The position numbers and the translations under genes are program-made. Of a stretch of 48,141 nucleotides of DNA, positions 18,001 to 23,352 are shown in pieces. The notes under the pieces are model-generated. The model made no database searches and had not been told where the DNA came from. It saw only the letters and a list, made by a program, of their open reading frames with translations. This stretch comes from a virus: IMG/VR virus record IMGVR_UViG_3300021138_001874, positions 1 through 48,141 of that record; one strand, given 5' to 3'. Position 1 is the stretch's first letter. Each line of letters begins with the position of its first letter.

Positions 18001-18197
18001 GTATGCAATTTAAAATAATCTGCAACAACGGGATTTAAGCCCAACCCAGCCCACTGAAGCACACTATTCTTTACTGGAACTCTGTGCTGAACCCCATGCC
18101 TTCCTGAGTTATCTTTTGTATAAGGATTAACATAATGCCCATCCTTACGCGTATAGCCTTTGACGTGGGACTTAAATAAAAGTATCAAGGGCGCCAT
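12075..18197 (-). CDS. Polyvalent protein: BECR-like and pyrophosphatase-like domains plus Snf2 helicase
   Basis: 2040-2044 aa. Residues ~70-155 (HPHVFMPATKDGYVMFVRRG, then VVRSAYIM) look like a BECR-fold (Barnase-EndoU-ColicinE5-RelE) nuclease. Residues ~240-385 (WEVRMIYPYGYVSNSTGVDG, DEVDIYLG) resemble the InPase domain of phage polyvalent proteins. Residues ~565-640 hold WITVHPNGEGSKGVPILV and VVGGAGGKLN. A long charged helical region follows. The C-terminus is an SF2/Snf2 helicase: Walker A GVGSGKS near 1550, DEGH near 1682, SAT, and motif VI QRQGRINRIGQ near 1975. Polyvalent proteins are injected with DNA and counter host defences. ATG at 18197 chosen over an upstream TTG at 18209. Confidence 0.85.
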   Translation of the reverse strand: MAPLILLFKSHVKGYTRKDGHYVNPYTKDNSGRHGVQHRVPVKNSVLQWAGLGLNPVVADYFKLHTKHSDQFPDEASMRSHVQWVMEHPHVFMPATKDGYVMFVRRGALDKCVVINPVVKGGANGYVVRSAYIMNEDQLKSYIKAVFKYRKYNVKIRKSISVGALSPSFLSGSELSERSTRWLPISHEKVQLIAKCNLPEDSNLIKWMIESGINYKNTSFTKSDISMDRYSSPYEPSEYQIKSGNYKKRSISWNGLTIKIENEAGSVRSGQDPNGKLWEVRMIYPYGYVSNSTGVDGDEVDIYLGFNLNAPIVYIVHQRKVGDWSEYDEDKCMIGFDSEDDARQAFLHHYDDPRFLGEITAMSVGEFVDKVKATNKKPAMIKALPVTLSERLAKAGFIWREVPFTRESWDGEFPGNMVKSFMGDLIELLPETLDYPDYGSSLIGALKPTIESPLIIHHEVGQASFFRAIINADGSILGYSKVTLGKGFSRVEIIQDLPALEGCIDHGINVIADFVDEGHAVFKCLSLGKFLVTDFGIASHLMDWGVEFFKSDHGAIPDGARWITVHPNGEGSKGVPILVQPAKDNSGTFRVVGGAGGKLNMLKLRGVKSEADYKQEHSERAHNKRLVDKERIRRDKELGIHDAKTQAKENINAQRKKSQKDFIKTVADAMGWKHEETELNTSGLSEQAAKKAELKHHAELLTRAKEAVNVQRKMLVDNADARAAAGLGVMPLHDENAALISADDLDPVRLTDKSGISQDFKKRAENAGLTQDSLDSKVSETKTTGKTDAQIERGQIAQDIKDELSKLPKPDLNAKIVDAKKAVELIKAQKKLAAMEKAARDANKEVNKATVEPKAYVLATSEPDDKVALKAIHDDLSTSKAKAFLAGVQAVGGEESIESHVSTGAYNVINALSHAVGGDSLMDRSVIDVLGIAGAAQVLARRLHSDYKDKTDDIASGVEEYHVAHAPELQSEALAQAQELQDIANKIEMDQAANSQDFAHASGLNHQRKEHLATARKVMGQALGEMEANAAISAALRGGKRDFVQVSLGKSTSESAVQQLWALGLNNDDFNLDKVAGNTFATIKASGMDKLAKPIDKENMQRIDRNLSIMRGDEDEDDWLPQGFSKRPDLGLNFKAGVAPQLSQPFDAKGSNLADSVREYIGGRMADGDRPADILSDLNSLPFMLSVGADRASEYRKALNEAIPTKNFNGKLMRVEHLEPIFQQYADDYVASKWGGTRSTLNKQTFEPDAIAQDALHRALASEPAGKIAYKPIGELTAQDRSALRNWFYKNVAKESPEQAGLREKADNLQKNEPIKFTEDLFGEVSENPAWKAWKSDYDEASAVAADAGLDWGKYSHLMRGSVRAFESIQDLIRSKVSESFAQNYNTQRPDAALKIGKTIVRNNLNHLDAVDPTEREKRLKAERSLIDSLRERVQGKYSSGSVGDKIEQAKEKQAAYGQAQMSLFSSEEDDNKEALALKADERKTIGHAAENMINKMMGVVGANFEPNKPVKLFNPSMSGPDGVKRQRAIKLVEANKRVMLGAGVGSGKSAMMLGAFSSLHSQGKIKKGVICCPSIVQGQMGAEALRFLEAGKYNWHCNPGDSFESRLASYKDPDNHFTVVTHQSFRDDLLKMASLKTGESTDVIADKMGGMTQKERASYTKDVLDHHGINFDFSAVDEGHNLLDREGKENSRMSNVIGGVTDNTPYHISATADPVKNDASEAFSALQKMDGDRYNDRDAFMRRYGGDTQAAKQGLQRELARHLYAMEVKPDISVNKQQIKVPQTEAQQEALKTVEQQAASLRIAKMTNQVDIKTAQAFAPAMFDGVPEDQHEAVAKKVADSVGIMKQSAIRKVLDNHPAAGKLNKLIEIANGKKGQQGVVFAHSLEAVESIRKRLEAEGHRVVTISGKDSAKDKAAKIQAFNPDKGDAKADIIVCSDAGATGANLQSGRWLAQYDIPQTAMNHAQRQGRINRIGQKNNIDLIDLVSDHESDKRAQSRLSNKYALRNLMTTPLDSMDDSGLGYYLKQQGIGAAKPQSELF

Positions 18198-18201
18198 AAA
18201 C

Positions 18202-18603
18202 TCAATCAATCAGATTTAAAAACAACTCTGATTGATCAGCAGACATAAAGAACAAAGCCTTTGTCATTTTCTCTGGAATGTCTTTACCTGGACGCTTGCC
18301 ATCAACTTGGCTGTCAGTTTTGCTAGTATCTTCAGTCAGCCCCTTATCTGCATCTTGGCGCAAGCTATCAACTTCATCCTCATTATTAGCATGAACACGC
18401 GCAGCATCATCCATCCAGACCTTATGTCCGCTTTCATGCTCAAACTCACGCACCGGTGTATCGTCGTGAATTGATTTGCCGGACTTGCCTGAGGCATGAT
18501 ACTCGCGGCCAGCAAACTTTAATGACGATGCTTTTTCAGGATTTCCCTTGCAATCTGCCTTGCCTACAACAAAAGGATGATCTTTTTCTGATGAATTACT
18601 CAT
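18202..18603 (-). CDS. Hypothetical protein upstream of the polyvalent gene
   Basis: 133 aa, hydrophilic and charged (FAGREYHASGKSGKSIHDDT, then VREFEHESGHKVWMDD), probably partly disordered. The C-terminal segment KALFFMSADQSELFLNLID resembles short docking tails found in injected or capsid-packaged proteins. No family recognised. It follows the DUF5681 gene by four bases and its stop lies five bases before the ATG of the giant gene, so the three form one transcript from motif D. A chaperone or co-packaged partner of the giant protein is possible but unproven. Confidence 0.65.
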   Translation of the reverse strand: MSNSSEKDHPFVVGKADCKGNPEKASSLKFAGREYHASGKSGKSIHDDTPVREFEHESGHKVWMDDAARVHANNEDEVDSLRQDADKGLTEDTSKTDSQVDGKRPGKDIPEKMTKALFFMSADQSELFLNLID

Positions 18604-18607
18604 AATA

Positions 18608-18892
18608 TCATTTCGCGTTTAAGTCAGGCTTAACATCTAAAATACGATTTGATAAGCCATAAATTTCAAATATTAACCCTGCCGCCTGAATATCGCCAGC
18701 AAGCGCACTATCTAAAACCTTATAAAAAATTGCGACAATGTTTTTATCTAAAGCATCTCTAACCTTAGCCATTTTAATTTCTTCGGTCTGCTTAGGTCTG
18801 CCCAGCGGATTACCACTTACCCCAGCCTTAAACTTAGAATCTATTTTTTTTGAAACATCCACTGCTCTTTCAGTCGCCATAACACTACCCAT
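18608..18892 (-). CDS. DUF5681-domain protein
   Basis: 94 aa. The segment FKAGVSGNPLGRPKQTEE is the hallmark of DUF5681, a short domain frequent next to phage terminases and in mobile elements and of unknown function. The rest is helical (KVRDALDKNIVAIFYKVLDSAL). First gene of the transcript from motif D; alternative in-frame ATG at 18880 is equally plausible because neither has a strong ribosome site. Confidence 0.75.
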   Translation of the reverse strand: MGSVMATERAVDVSKKIDSKFKAGVSGNPLGRPKQTEEIKMAKVRDALDKNIVAIFYKVLDSALAGDIQAAGLIFEIYGLSNRILDVKPDLNAK

Positions 18893-18913
18893 TAAATTTA
18901 ATTGATTTGTTAA

Positions 18914-18930
18914 ATTCTGGTGTCACGACC
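18914..18930 (-). promoter_or_regulatory. Late-promoter motif D
   Basis: Minus strand GGTCGTGAC followed by ACCAGAAT (-10-like CAGAAT), 22 bases ahead of the DUF5681 start and back-to-back with the sigma70 promoter of a DUF1640 gene. Confidence 0.7.
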
Positions 18931-18982
18931 TAAGACAAGCTAACAATTAAATGCAAAACATAAAATGGTAGGACGTGGATAT

Positions 18983-19011
18983 TTGACAACCCACAACCGT
19001 TTCGGTATGTT
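18983..19011 (+). promoter_or_regulatory. Sigma70 promoter of a DUF1640 gene
   Basis: TTGACA at 18983-18988, 17-bp spacer, TATGTT at 19006-19011, 28 bp before the ATG. It shows that the accessory gene has its own host-type promoter, independent of the late motif family. Confidence 0.7.
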
Positions 19012-19039
19012 GATAAAATTATCTTAAGGAGCTATAGCG

Positions 19040-19291
19040 ATGACAACGATTACTTTTGATACCAACGAATTAGTTAACGAACTTGAAACTAGTGGATTTA
19101 CTAGAAAACAATCAGAAACAGTGATTGCTGTTCTTAAAAAATCGCAAAGCGAGTTAGCTACTAAGAATGATATAGCACCACTAGCCTCTAAGACTGACCT
19201 TCTTGAACTTAAAGTTGATATTGTTAAATGGGTAGGCGCTTTAATGATGGCGCAAGTGGCTGTAATTGCGGCATTGGTGAAGTTGCTTTAA
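19040..19291 (+). CDS. DUF1640-like coiled-coil membrane protein
   Basis: 83 aa: ITFDTNELVNELETSGFTRK module, short linker ELATKNDIAPLASKTDLLEL, and C-terminal transmembrane helix ALMMAQVAVIAALVKLL. AAGGAG lies ahead of the ATG and a strong sigma70 promoter upstream. Antisense to the late genes. Its C-terminal half is closest to the truncated copy at 32434. Function in bacteria unknown. Confidence 0.8.
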   Translation: MTTITFDTNELVNELETSGFTRKQSETVIAVLKKSQSELATKNDIAPLASKTDLLELKVDIVKWVGALMMAQVAVIAALVKLL

Positions 19292-19319
19292 TTTGACGCA
19301 CCCCAAATGTTTCGAGCAT

Positions 19320-19505
19320 CTATTGAGCAGGATTGACCTGCTTAAATTGAGAAATAATTAATTTTACAGCCTGAGCTTGTTCAGGACTTAGTCCCTCAAA
19401 ATCATTCCCAACTGTAAGAGACGCTTCAAGCCTTGCAACTATTTCATAGTTCAAGCTCCTGTCATTATTTTTTGCCGCATGTATAAATCTTCCCTGGATA
19501 TTCAT
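19320..19505 (-). CDS. Small protein carrying a repressor-type C-terminal tail
   Basis: 61 aa from ATG 19505 (MNIQGRFIHAAKNNDRSLNY); a second ATG at 19520 gives 66 aa. The C-terminal LSPEQAQAVKLIISQFKQVN is nearly identical to LSPDQIQAVKLIIAQFEQTN of the CI-like repressor at 39284, but there is no helix-turn-helix. It may be a remnant of a repressor or a small partner sharing its oligomerisation tail. Located downstream of the two tRNA genes on the same strand. Confidence 0.5.
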   Translation of the reverse strand: MNIQGRFIHAAKNNDRSLNYEIVARLEASLTVGNDFEGLSPEQAQAVKLIISQFKQVNPAQ

Positions 19506-19548
19506 CAGGAGCTTTAACAAACTTATATGTCATAAATAGTTTTAATAA

Positions 19549-19624
19549 TGGTGGAGCCAGGGAGGATCAAACTCCCGACCTCTTGCGTGCAAGGCAAGCG
19601 CTCTATCAGCTGAGCTATGACCCC
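19549..19624 (-). tRNA. tRNA-Ala (TGC)
   Basis: 76 nt on the minus strand beginning GGGGTCATAGCTCAGC. The acceptor stem has seven pairs, the anticodon stem/loop is CTTGC-CTTGCAC-GCAAG with anticodon TGC, the T arm has GTTTGATCC, and the 3' CCA is encoded. Very similar to proteobacterial tRNA-Ala. Cotranscribed with tRNA-Asn from motif C. Confidence 0.93.
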
Positions 19625-19693
19625 TATAAATTACACTGTCTTTGTCCATGAATCCGCATGGTCATTACCGACTTCCAGCATTGCCGTTTTTTT

Positions 19694-19768
19694 TGGCTCC
19701 CTGAGATGGGCTCGAACCACCGACCAATTGATTAACAGTCAACCGCTCTACCACTGAGCTATCAAGGA
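19694..19768 (-). tRNA. tRNA-Asn (GTT)
   Basis: 75 nt on the minus strand beginning TCCTTGATAGCTCAGTGG. The acceptor pairs TCCTTGA/TCAGGGA, the anticodon loop is CTGTTAA (anticodon GTT), the T loop is GTTCGAGCC, discriminator G, and CCA is encoded. First gene after motif C. Neither tRNA shows a flanking repeat that would mark it as an attachment site. Confidence 0.93.
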
Positions 19769-19784
19769 ATAATTAACAAGACTA

Positions 19785-19801
19785 ATCGTATTGTCACGAC
19801 C
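19785..19801 (-). promoter_or_regulatory. Late-promoter motif C
   Basis: Minus strand GGTCGTGAC followed by AATACGAT (-10-like TACGAT), 17 bases before the first base of tRNA-Asn. It indicates that the tRNAs are expressed late. Confidence 0.7.
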
Positions 19802-19815
19802 AAAATAAAGCAAAA

Positions 19816-20520
19816 CTACCACGATGTAATTCGCATACCTACTACACCTGCATACTGATTGCCTGAGCCTGATTCAGGTATGATCACACCCAAATAGTAA
19901 CTTTTATAAAACCAGTTTAACTGCGCACCTGATAAGTTATTATGTCCGCCAAAGTAATCCATTTCCCAGCTAAATTTCTCATTAAACTTAACAACAAAGC
20001 CTGTTGTTACATCGATCACATCAACAGGAATAGTTGCCAAATAACTATTAACAAAATAACTGCCAGAATGAATCTCTATATCATTAGTGACTTGATAAGA
20101 CAGCAAGCCAAAATCAACATGATGCCATTGTGGTAGTGCACCAAAGACTGTGCCATTTTGAGATCCAATATTTACACCAAAATGCTCTGTCAAATTGAAG
20201 CGCTGAATAATATTAATGTAAGTATCGCACTCAAAGTTTTGAGCACCTCTACCAAATATAGGACAGTTATAGGTGGCCGCCTGAACAGTCAGCCCAAAAT
20301 CAAATGAATAACCAATTGTGGCATTAATATAGTCAGTATCAACAGGCAATAAATTACCATTACTATCAAATGAATTGGTGTTGTGATAATAGTTATCTTC
20401 AATTTGAGCAGTTACAGCGCCAACTGCAACCTCTGGCGTCGTATCAAGCTTATGACTTCCTTTTGCACTCACTGTTAATGGCAGACATAATACTGCCATT
20501 GCTAAGCATTTTTTAAGCAT
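19816..20520 (-). CDS. Phage-encoded outer-membrane beta-barrel protein
   Basis: 234 aa. N-terminal signal peptide MLKKCLAMAVLCLPLTVSAKG with an AxA-like cleavage site (VSA). The rest alternates short amphipathic strands with aromatic girdles (YINATIGYSFDFGLTVQAA, EIHSGSYFVNSYLA, KSYYLGVIIPE), and the last residue is Trp after a hydrophobic strand (GVVGMRITSW), the C-terminal signature recognised by the BAM machinery. It is translated right after the MuF gene (stop overlaps the start; GAGGG ahead). Not a virion type; more likely inserted into the host envelope late in infection or made by the lysogen. PagP/Ail/Lom-like function not established. Confidence 0.75.
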   Translation of the reverse strand: MLKKCLAMAVLCLPLTVSAKGSHKLDTTPEVAVGAVTAQIEDNYYHNTNSFDSNGNLLPVDTDYINATIGYSFDFGLTVQAATYNCPIFGRGAQNFECDTYINIIQRFNLTEHFGVNIGSQNGTVFGALPQWHHVDFGLLSYQVTNDIEIHSGSYFVNSYLATIPVDVIDVTTGFVVKFNEKFSWEMDYFGGHNNLSGAQLNWFYKSYYLGVIIPESGSGNQYAGVVGMRITSW

Positions 20521-22733
20521 CACAATCCCTCTTGATGACTAAACAAATTGGATAAAAAGCTAGCAAACTCAGGATCATCACCAAAAGCTGACGAATCCAT
20601 AGCCACCCACTGGCCACGGCAATTATGCACTACAATTCCACCGCCAATAATGTAAGACTCATCATCTTCAACACCAAAGTTATAAAGCCTTTTATTTGCA
20701 ACCTCCTTTTCACAAATATCAGTAACCTCTATGTCTGAAAACACATAATCACCAGAATGATTCATAGCCAATCTTGCTATTTCTTGGGCAATAAAACTAG
20801 GGTTAGCTTTTGCTAATTCATGATCAAATCGCATAACAGTCCACCCCATGCTAGTAAGATCATTATCCCTACGATCATCTCTTGAGATAAATTCGCCTCT
20901 TCTGTGCCAAGCAGCGCCATCTATCTCTATGGCTATTTTTTGCTCTGTCAATGCTATATCTAACCACCAGTAACGCACCCTTCCAGAGATGTCTTTCATT
21001 CCAGAAAGAACCCTGTGTTGTAGCGTAGGCTCTACACCAAGCTCTAAAAGCTCTCTGTGTATAGATAACTCAATGCCACTGGGAGTATAGTTTTTATTTG
21101 CATTTGAAATTGCAGATCTTTTTTTAACGTCGTCACTTCTTAACCACTCATACCCTTTTTCCTTGGCTGAAATTCTTGCCTTTTTAGTAAGATCTCTCCT
21201 TTGCTCAACAGTCATTAGCCGCATTCTTTTCTTATTGGCTTCTGAAGTAACCTGCCTAGCCTCGTCCCTTGTGTCTGGCTCAGAAAATTGATTACTTCCA
21301 CTAGGCTCTACGCAAGATTTCCCACAATTATTAACATTTGGGTGCTTTAAATTAACAAATGGCTTGCCGCAACCTTGGCATATTTTAGAAAGAGCAACAA
21401 TTCTGTCGCCAACAACTATATCTCCTGACTTAATCCATCCCCTCGATGTTAAATAAGGGTGCTCTGGAGTTGTAAAAGGCATTCTCTTTTTATTTTTAGT
21501 ACCCAATGTTAGGCCGATCACGTTGCCCGTATGCTTCTTTCCACTAAGAACCCAATTTACAGGCTTAAATCTTCCTTTGTGAGTCAAGACTAAATCACCA
21601 ACTTTTATATCTGAAATTGGCTTATAACCCTGCACTGTGTAAATTAGAACCCTTGGATTAATAAAGCAATGGGGATGCATTACTCCCGCACCTACCCACC
21701 ATAATTCAGATGGCAGTCGCTCGACCAACTCATCACCGCTACGCTTTCGTGGGGACGATGATCGGCCTATATTGGTTTTACCTACCCAAACTTCCTTAGT
21801 GCCGTCCTTGTCTTCAGAGGACGGATCAACCACGCTAAAAATTCGCCCATCGATCTTTTTACAAAATGGGCAGGCGCCTCTGTACATTTCCATGCGCCTA
21901 ACTTTAGACCCAGCAGGCAATGAAGCAATAACGCCTTGATTAGCCATTTCACCGGCTTCTGTTAGCGCGATCCTACGCCAGTCTCTATTTGCAGATGAAA
22001 ACGTATCAAATAAAGCTTGTTCTAGCGTCTGAGCATTAGACGACTCATCATTCAATAGCTTGGCTGACTCATGGTTTAAAATGACCTTCTTAAGCTTATG
22101 CCTAAACCCATCAGAAACAGCCTGAACATTCTCGCAACCATAAAGCTTGCCATATTCCATAATCGCTTCAGCAGCTGGAGATAGGTTAAACATCGTTACC
22201 GCTTCTACTACAGTCGAAGGCAATGCCTCAACAATGGTTGCAGCTGCAGCAATATCAATATTGTCCATGTGCACTTGCGCCTTTCCCATTAATCCCGACT
22301 TAACCGCTAGCCACTCAGCCTCTTCATTAAGTTGATCAGCCGGCAAATATCGCTGTACTGTATAATCAATCAGCATAGACCAATCATTTAGCGTCATTAA
22401 ATCTGGCGGTATGTTTTGCAAATAGGTATAAACTAAATCAAGCTCTGCTTGTGTCCAACGACCCATATAACCTACAGGAACTGTTGTGTGCCTTAGAGCA
22501 GGAACGTAATAATCGCCTGCCAGCCACTTTTTCAACTCCTCCTGAACCTTAGCAATCTTAAATAGGCCACGATCAGTAAACTTTTCGATTAGCTCACGTA
22601 TAAATGGGCTTTCATGTTGCGCCCAAATATCATGCGCTAAACCGTCTTCATCATTCAGTGCTTTGTGTAGATGCTCTAATGCGCCATCACAAGAGCACTC
22701 TGGAATATTTGATATATCAATCAGCAGCGCCAT
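20520..22733 (-). CDS. MuF/SPP1 gp7-like head morphogenesis protein interrupted by an intein
   Basis: 737 aa from ATG 22733 (GGAAGGGA upstream). N-terminal extein ~355 aa is helical; its end carries the SPP1 gp7/Mu F domain: MEMYRGACPFCKKIDGRIF, then HPHC and CRGQW, where the family normally reads HPxCRC/G. The HPH and CRG parts are separated by 349 residues that form an intein (Cys start, His-Asn end, Cys+1). After splicing the protein would be ~388 aa. MuF proteins are minor head proteins bound to the portal, often carrying injected effectors. Gene lies directly after the portal and accessory gene, the usual place. Confidence 0.85.
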   Translation of the reverse strand: MALLIDISNIPECSCDGALEHLHKALNDEDGLAHDIWAQHESPFIRELIEKFTDRGLFKIAKVQEELKKWLAGDYYVPALRHTTVPVGYMGRWTQAELDLVYTYLQNIPPDLMTLNDWSMLIDYTVQRYLPADQLNEEAEWLAVKSGLMGKAQVHMDNIDIAAAATIVEALPSTVVEAVTMFNLSPAAEAIMEYGKLYGCENVQAVSDGFRHKLKKVILNHESAKLLNDESSNAQTLEQALFDTFSSANRDWRRIALTEAGEMANQGVIASLPAGSKVRRMEMYRGACPFCKKIDGRIFSVVDPSSEDKDGTKEVWVGKTNIGRSSSPRKRSGDELVERLPSELWWVGAGVMHPHCFINPRVLIYTVQGYKPISDIKVGDLVLTHKGRFKPVNWVLSGKKHTGNVIGLTLGTKNKKRMPFTTPEHPYLTSRGWIKSGDIVVGDRIVALSKICQGCGKPFVNLKHPNVNNCGKSCVEPSGSNQFSEPDTRDEARQVTSEANKKRMRLMTVEQRRDLTKKARISAKEKGYEWLRSDDVKKRSAISNANKNYTPSGIELSIHRELLELGVEPTLQHRVLSGMKDISGRVRYWWLDIALTEQKIAIEIDGAAWHRRGEFISRDDRRDNDLTSMGWTVMRFDHELAKANPSFIAQEIARLAMNHSGDYVFSDIEVTDICEKEVANKRLYNFGVEDDESYIIGGGIVVHNCRGQWVAMDSSAFGDDPEFASFLSNLFSHQEGL
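20622..21668 (-). mobile_element. Intein with Vsr/DUF559-like homing endonuclease
   Basis: 349 codons. Block A: Cys1 followed by FINPRVLIYTVQGYKPISDI and KVGDLVLTHKG; block B TTPEHPYLT; block F YNFGVEDDESYIIGGGIVVH ending His-Asn before Cys+1. The insert carries a zinc-finger-like Cys cluster (CQGCGK, NNCGKSC) and a nuclease domain RYWWLDIALTEQKIAIEIDG, AAWH, then RDDRRDNDL and GWTVMRF, the EDxHD pattern of Vsr-like/DUF559 enzymes. All splicing residues are present, so it should be active. Confidence 0.85.
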
Positions 22734-23352
22734 TCCCTTCCCCAAGCGCTAACTTTAACGCTAGTTCTGAACGCAAATTAGTAATAGCCATATCAGCATG
22801 AGCCTTAATCTCTGCAATCGCTTTAATCAACGGCTCTAGGTCTACTTTAGGAGCTTCTGCAATCGTTTCTGCACTCACTTGTGGCTCGTTCCAATGCTCA
22901 CCATAAGATTTGCGTATGTACTCAATCGACGGAACAAATCCAGCAGAAATAAGCGCAGCATCAATGGCCGCTTGCTCTTTCAACGCAAACACTGAAATAT
23001 CACCACTAGGCAATGCTTTATTGAGTGGTTTTTCTTCCTCTGGCACCTCGCCTTCGACATAAACACGATTACCATCTTCATCCTCAGCAATAGCGCCATC
23101 TTCGCCACGTTCAACTAAAACAAGCTTTCTGGCTCTACGTTCTTTATGCCCCAACACATCAGCCCAAGATACGCGCACCACTCCATCCTCGCCGCTTTCA
23201 TGAAGAACCTGAACGCCATGCTGACCGACAGCATGAACCTTTCCAGATAATGCGCCATGCTCTGGATGTTTAAAATAAAGCACATCGCCATCTATAACAT
23301 TTCGGCTTTGTATGGGTAGTTTTTGTTGTAAATTAGTTTTTTTCATTATCAT
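22717..23352 (-). CDS. SH3/KOW-like hypothetical virion-associated protein
   Basis: 211 aa. Residues ~18-110 show a beta-rich domain (NVIDGDVLYFKHPEHGALSG, KVHAVGQHGVQVLHE, DEDGNRVYVEGE) like small SH3/KOW-type barrels. Then a Pro/Glu linker, and a C-terminal helical region (LEPLIKAIAEIKAHADMAI). It is coupled to the portal stop (ATGA overlap) and its own end overlaps the start of the MuF gene. Possibly portal- or MuF-associated; no family recognised. Confidence 0.65.
   Translation of the reverse strand: MIMKKTNLQQKLPIQSRNVIDGDVLYFKHPEHGALSGKVHAVGQHGVQVLHESGEDGVVRVSWADVLGHKERRARKLVLVERGEDGAIAEDEDGNRVYVEGEVPEEEKPLNKALPSGDISVFALKEQAAIDAALISAGFVPSIEYIRKSYGEHWNEPQVSAETIAEAPKVDLEPLIKAIAEIKAHADMAITNLRSELALKLALGEGNGAAD

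Noticed and set aside
19549-19768. tRNA genes as the phage attachment site
   Set aside because: Both tRNAs are complete, inside the late block, without flanking direct repeats or an integrase nearby.
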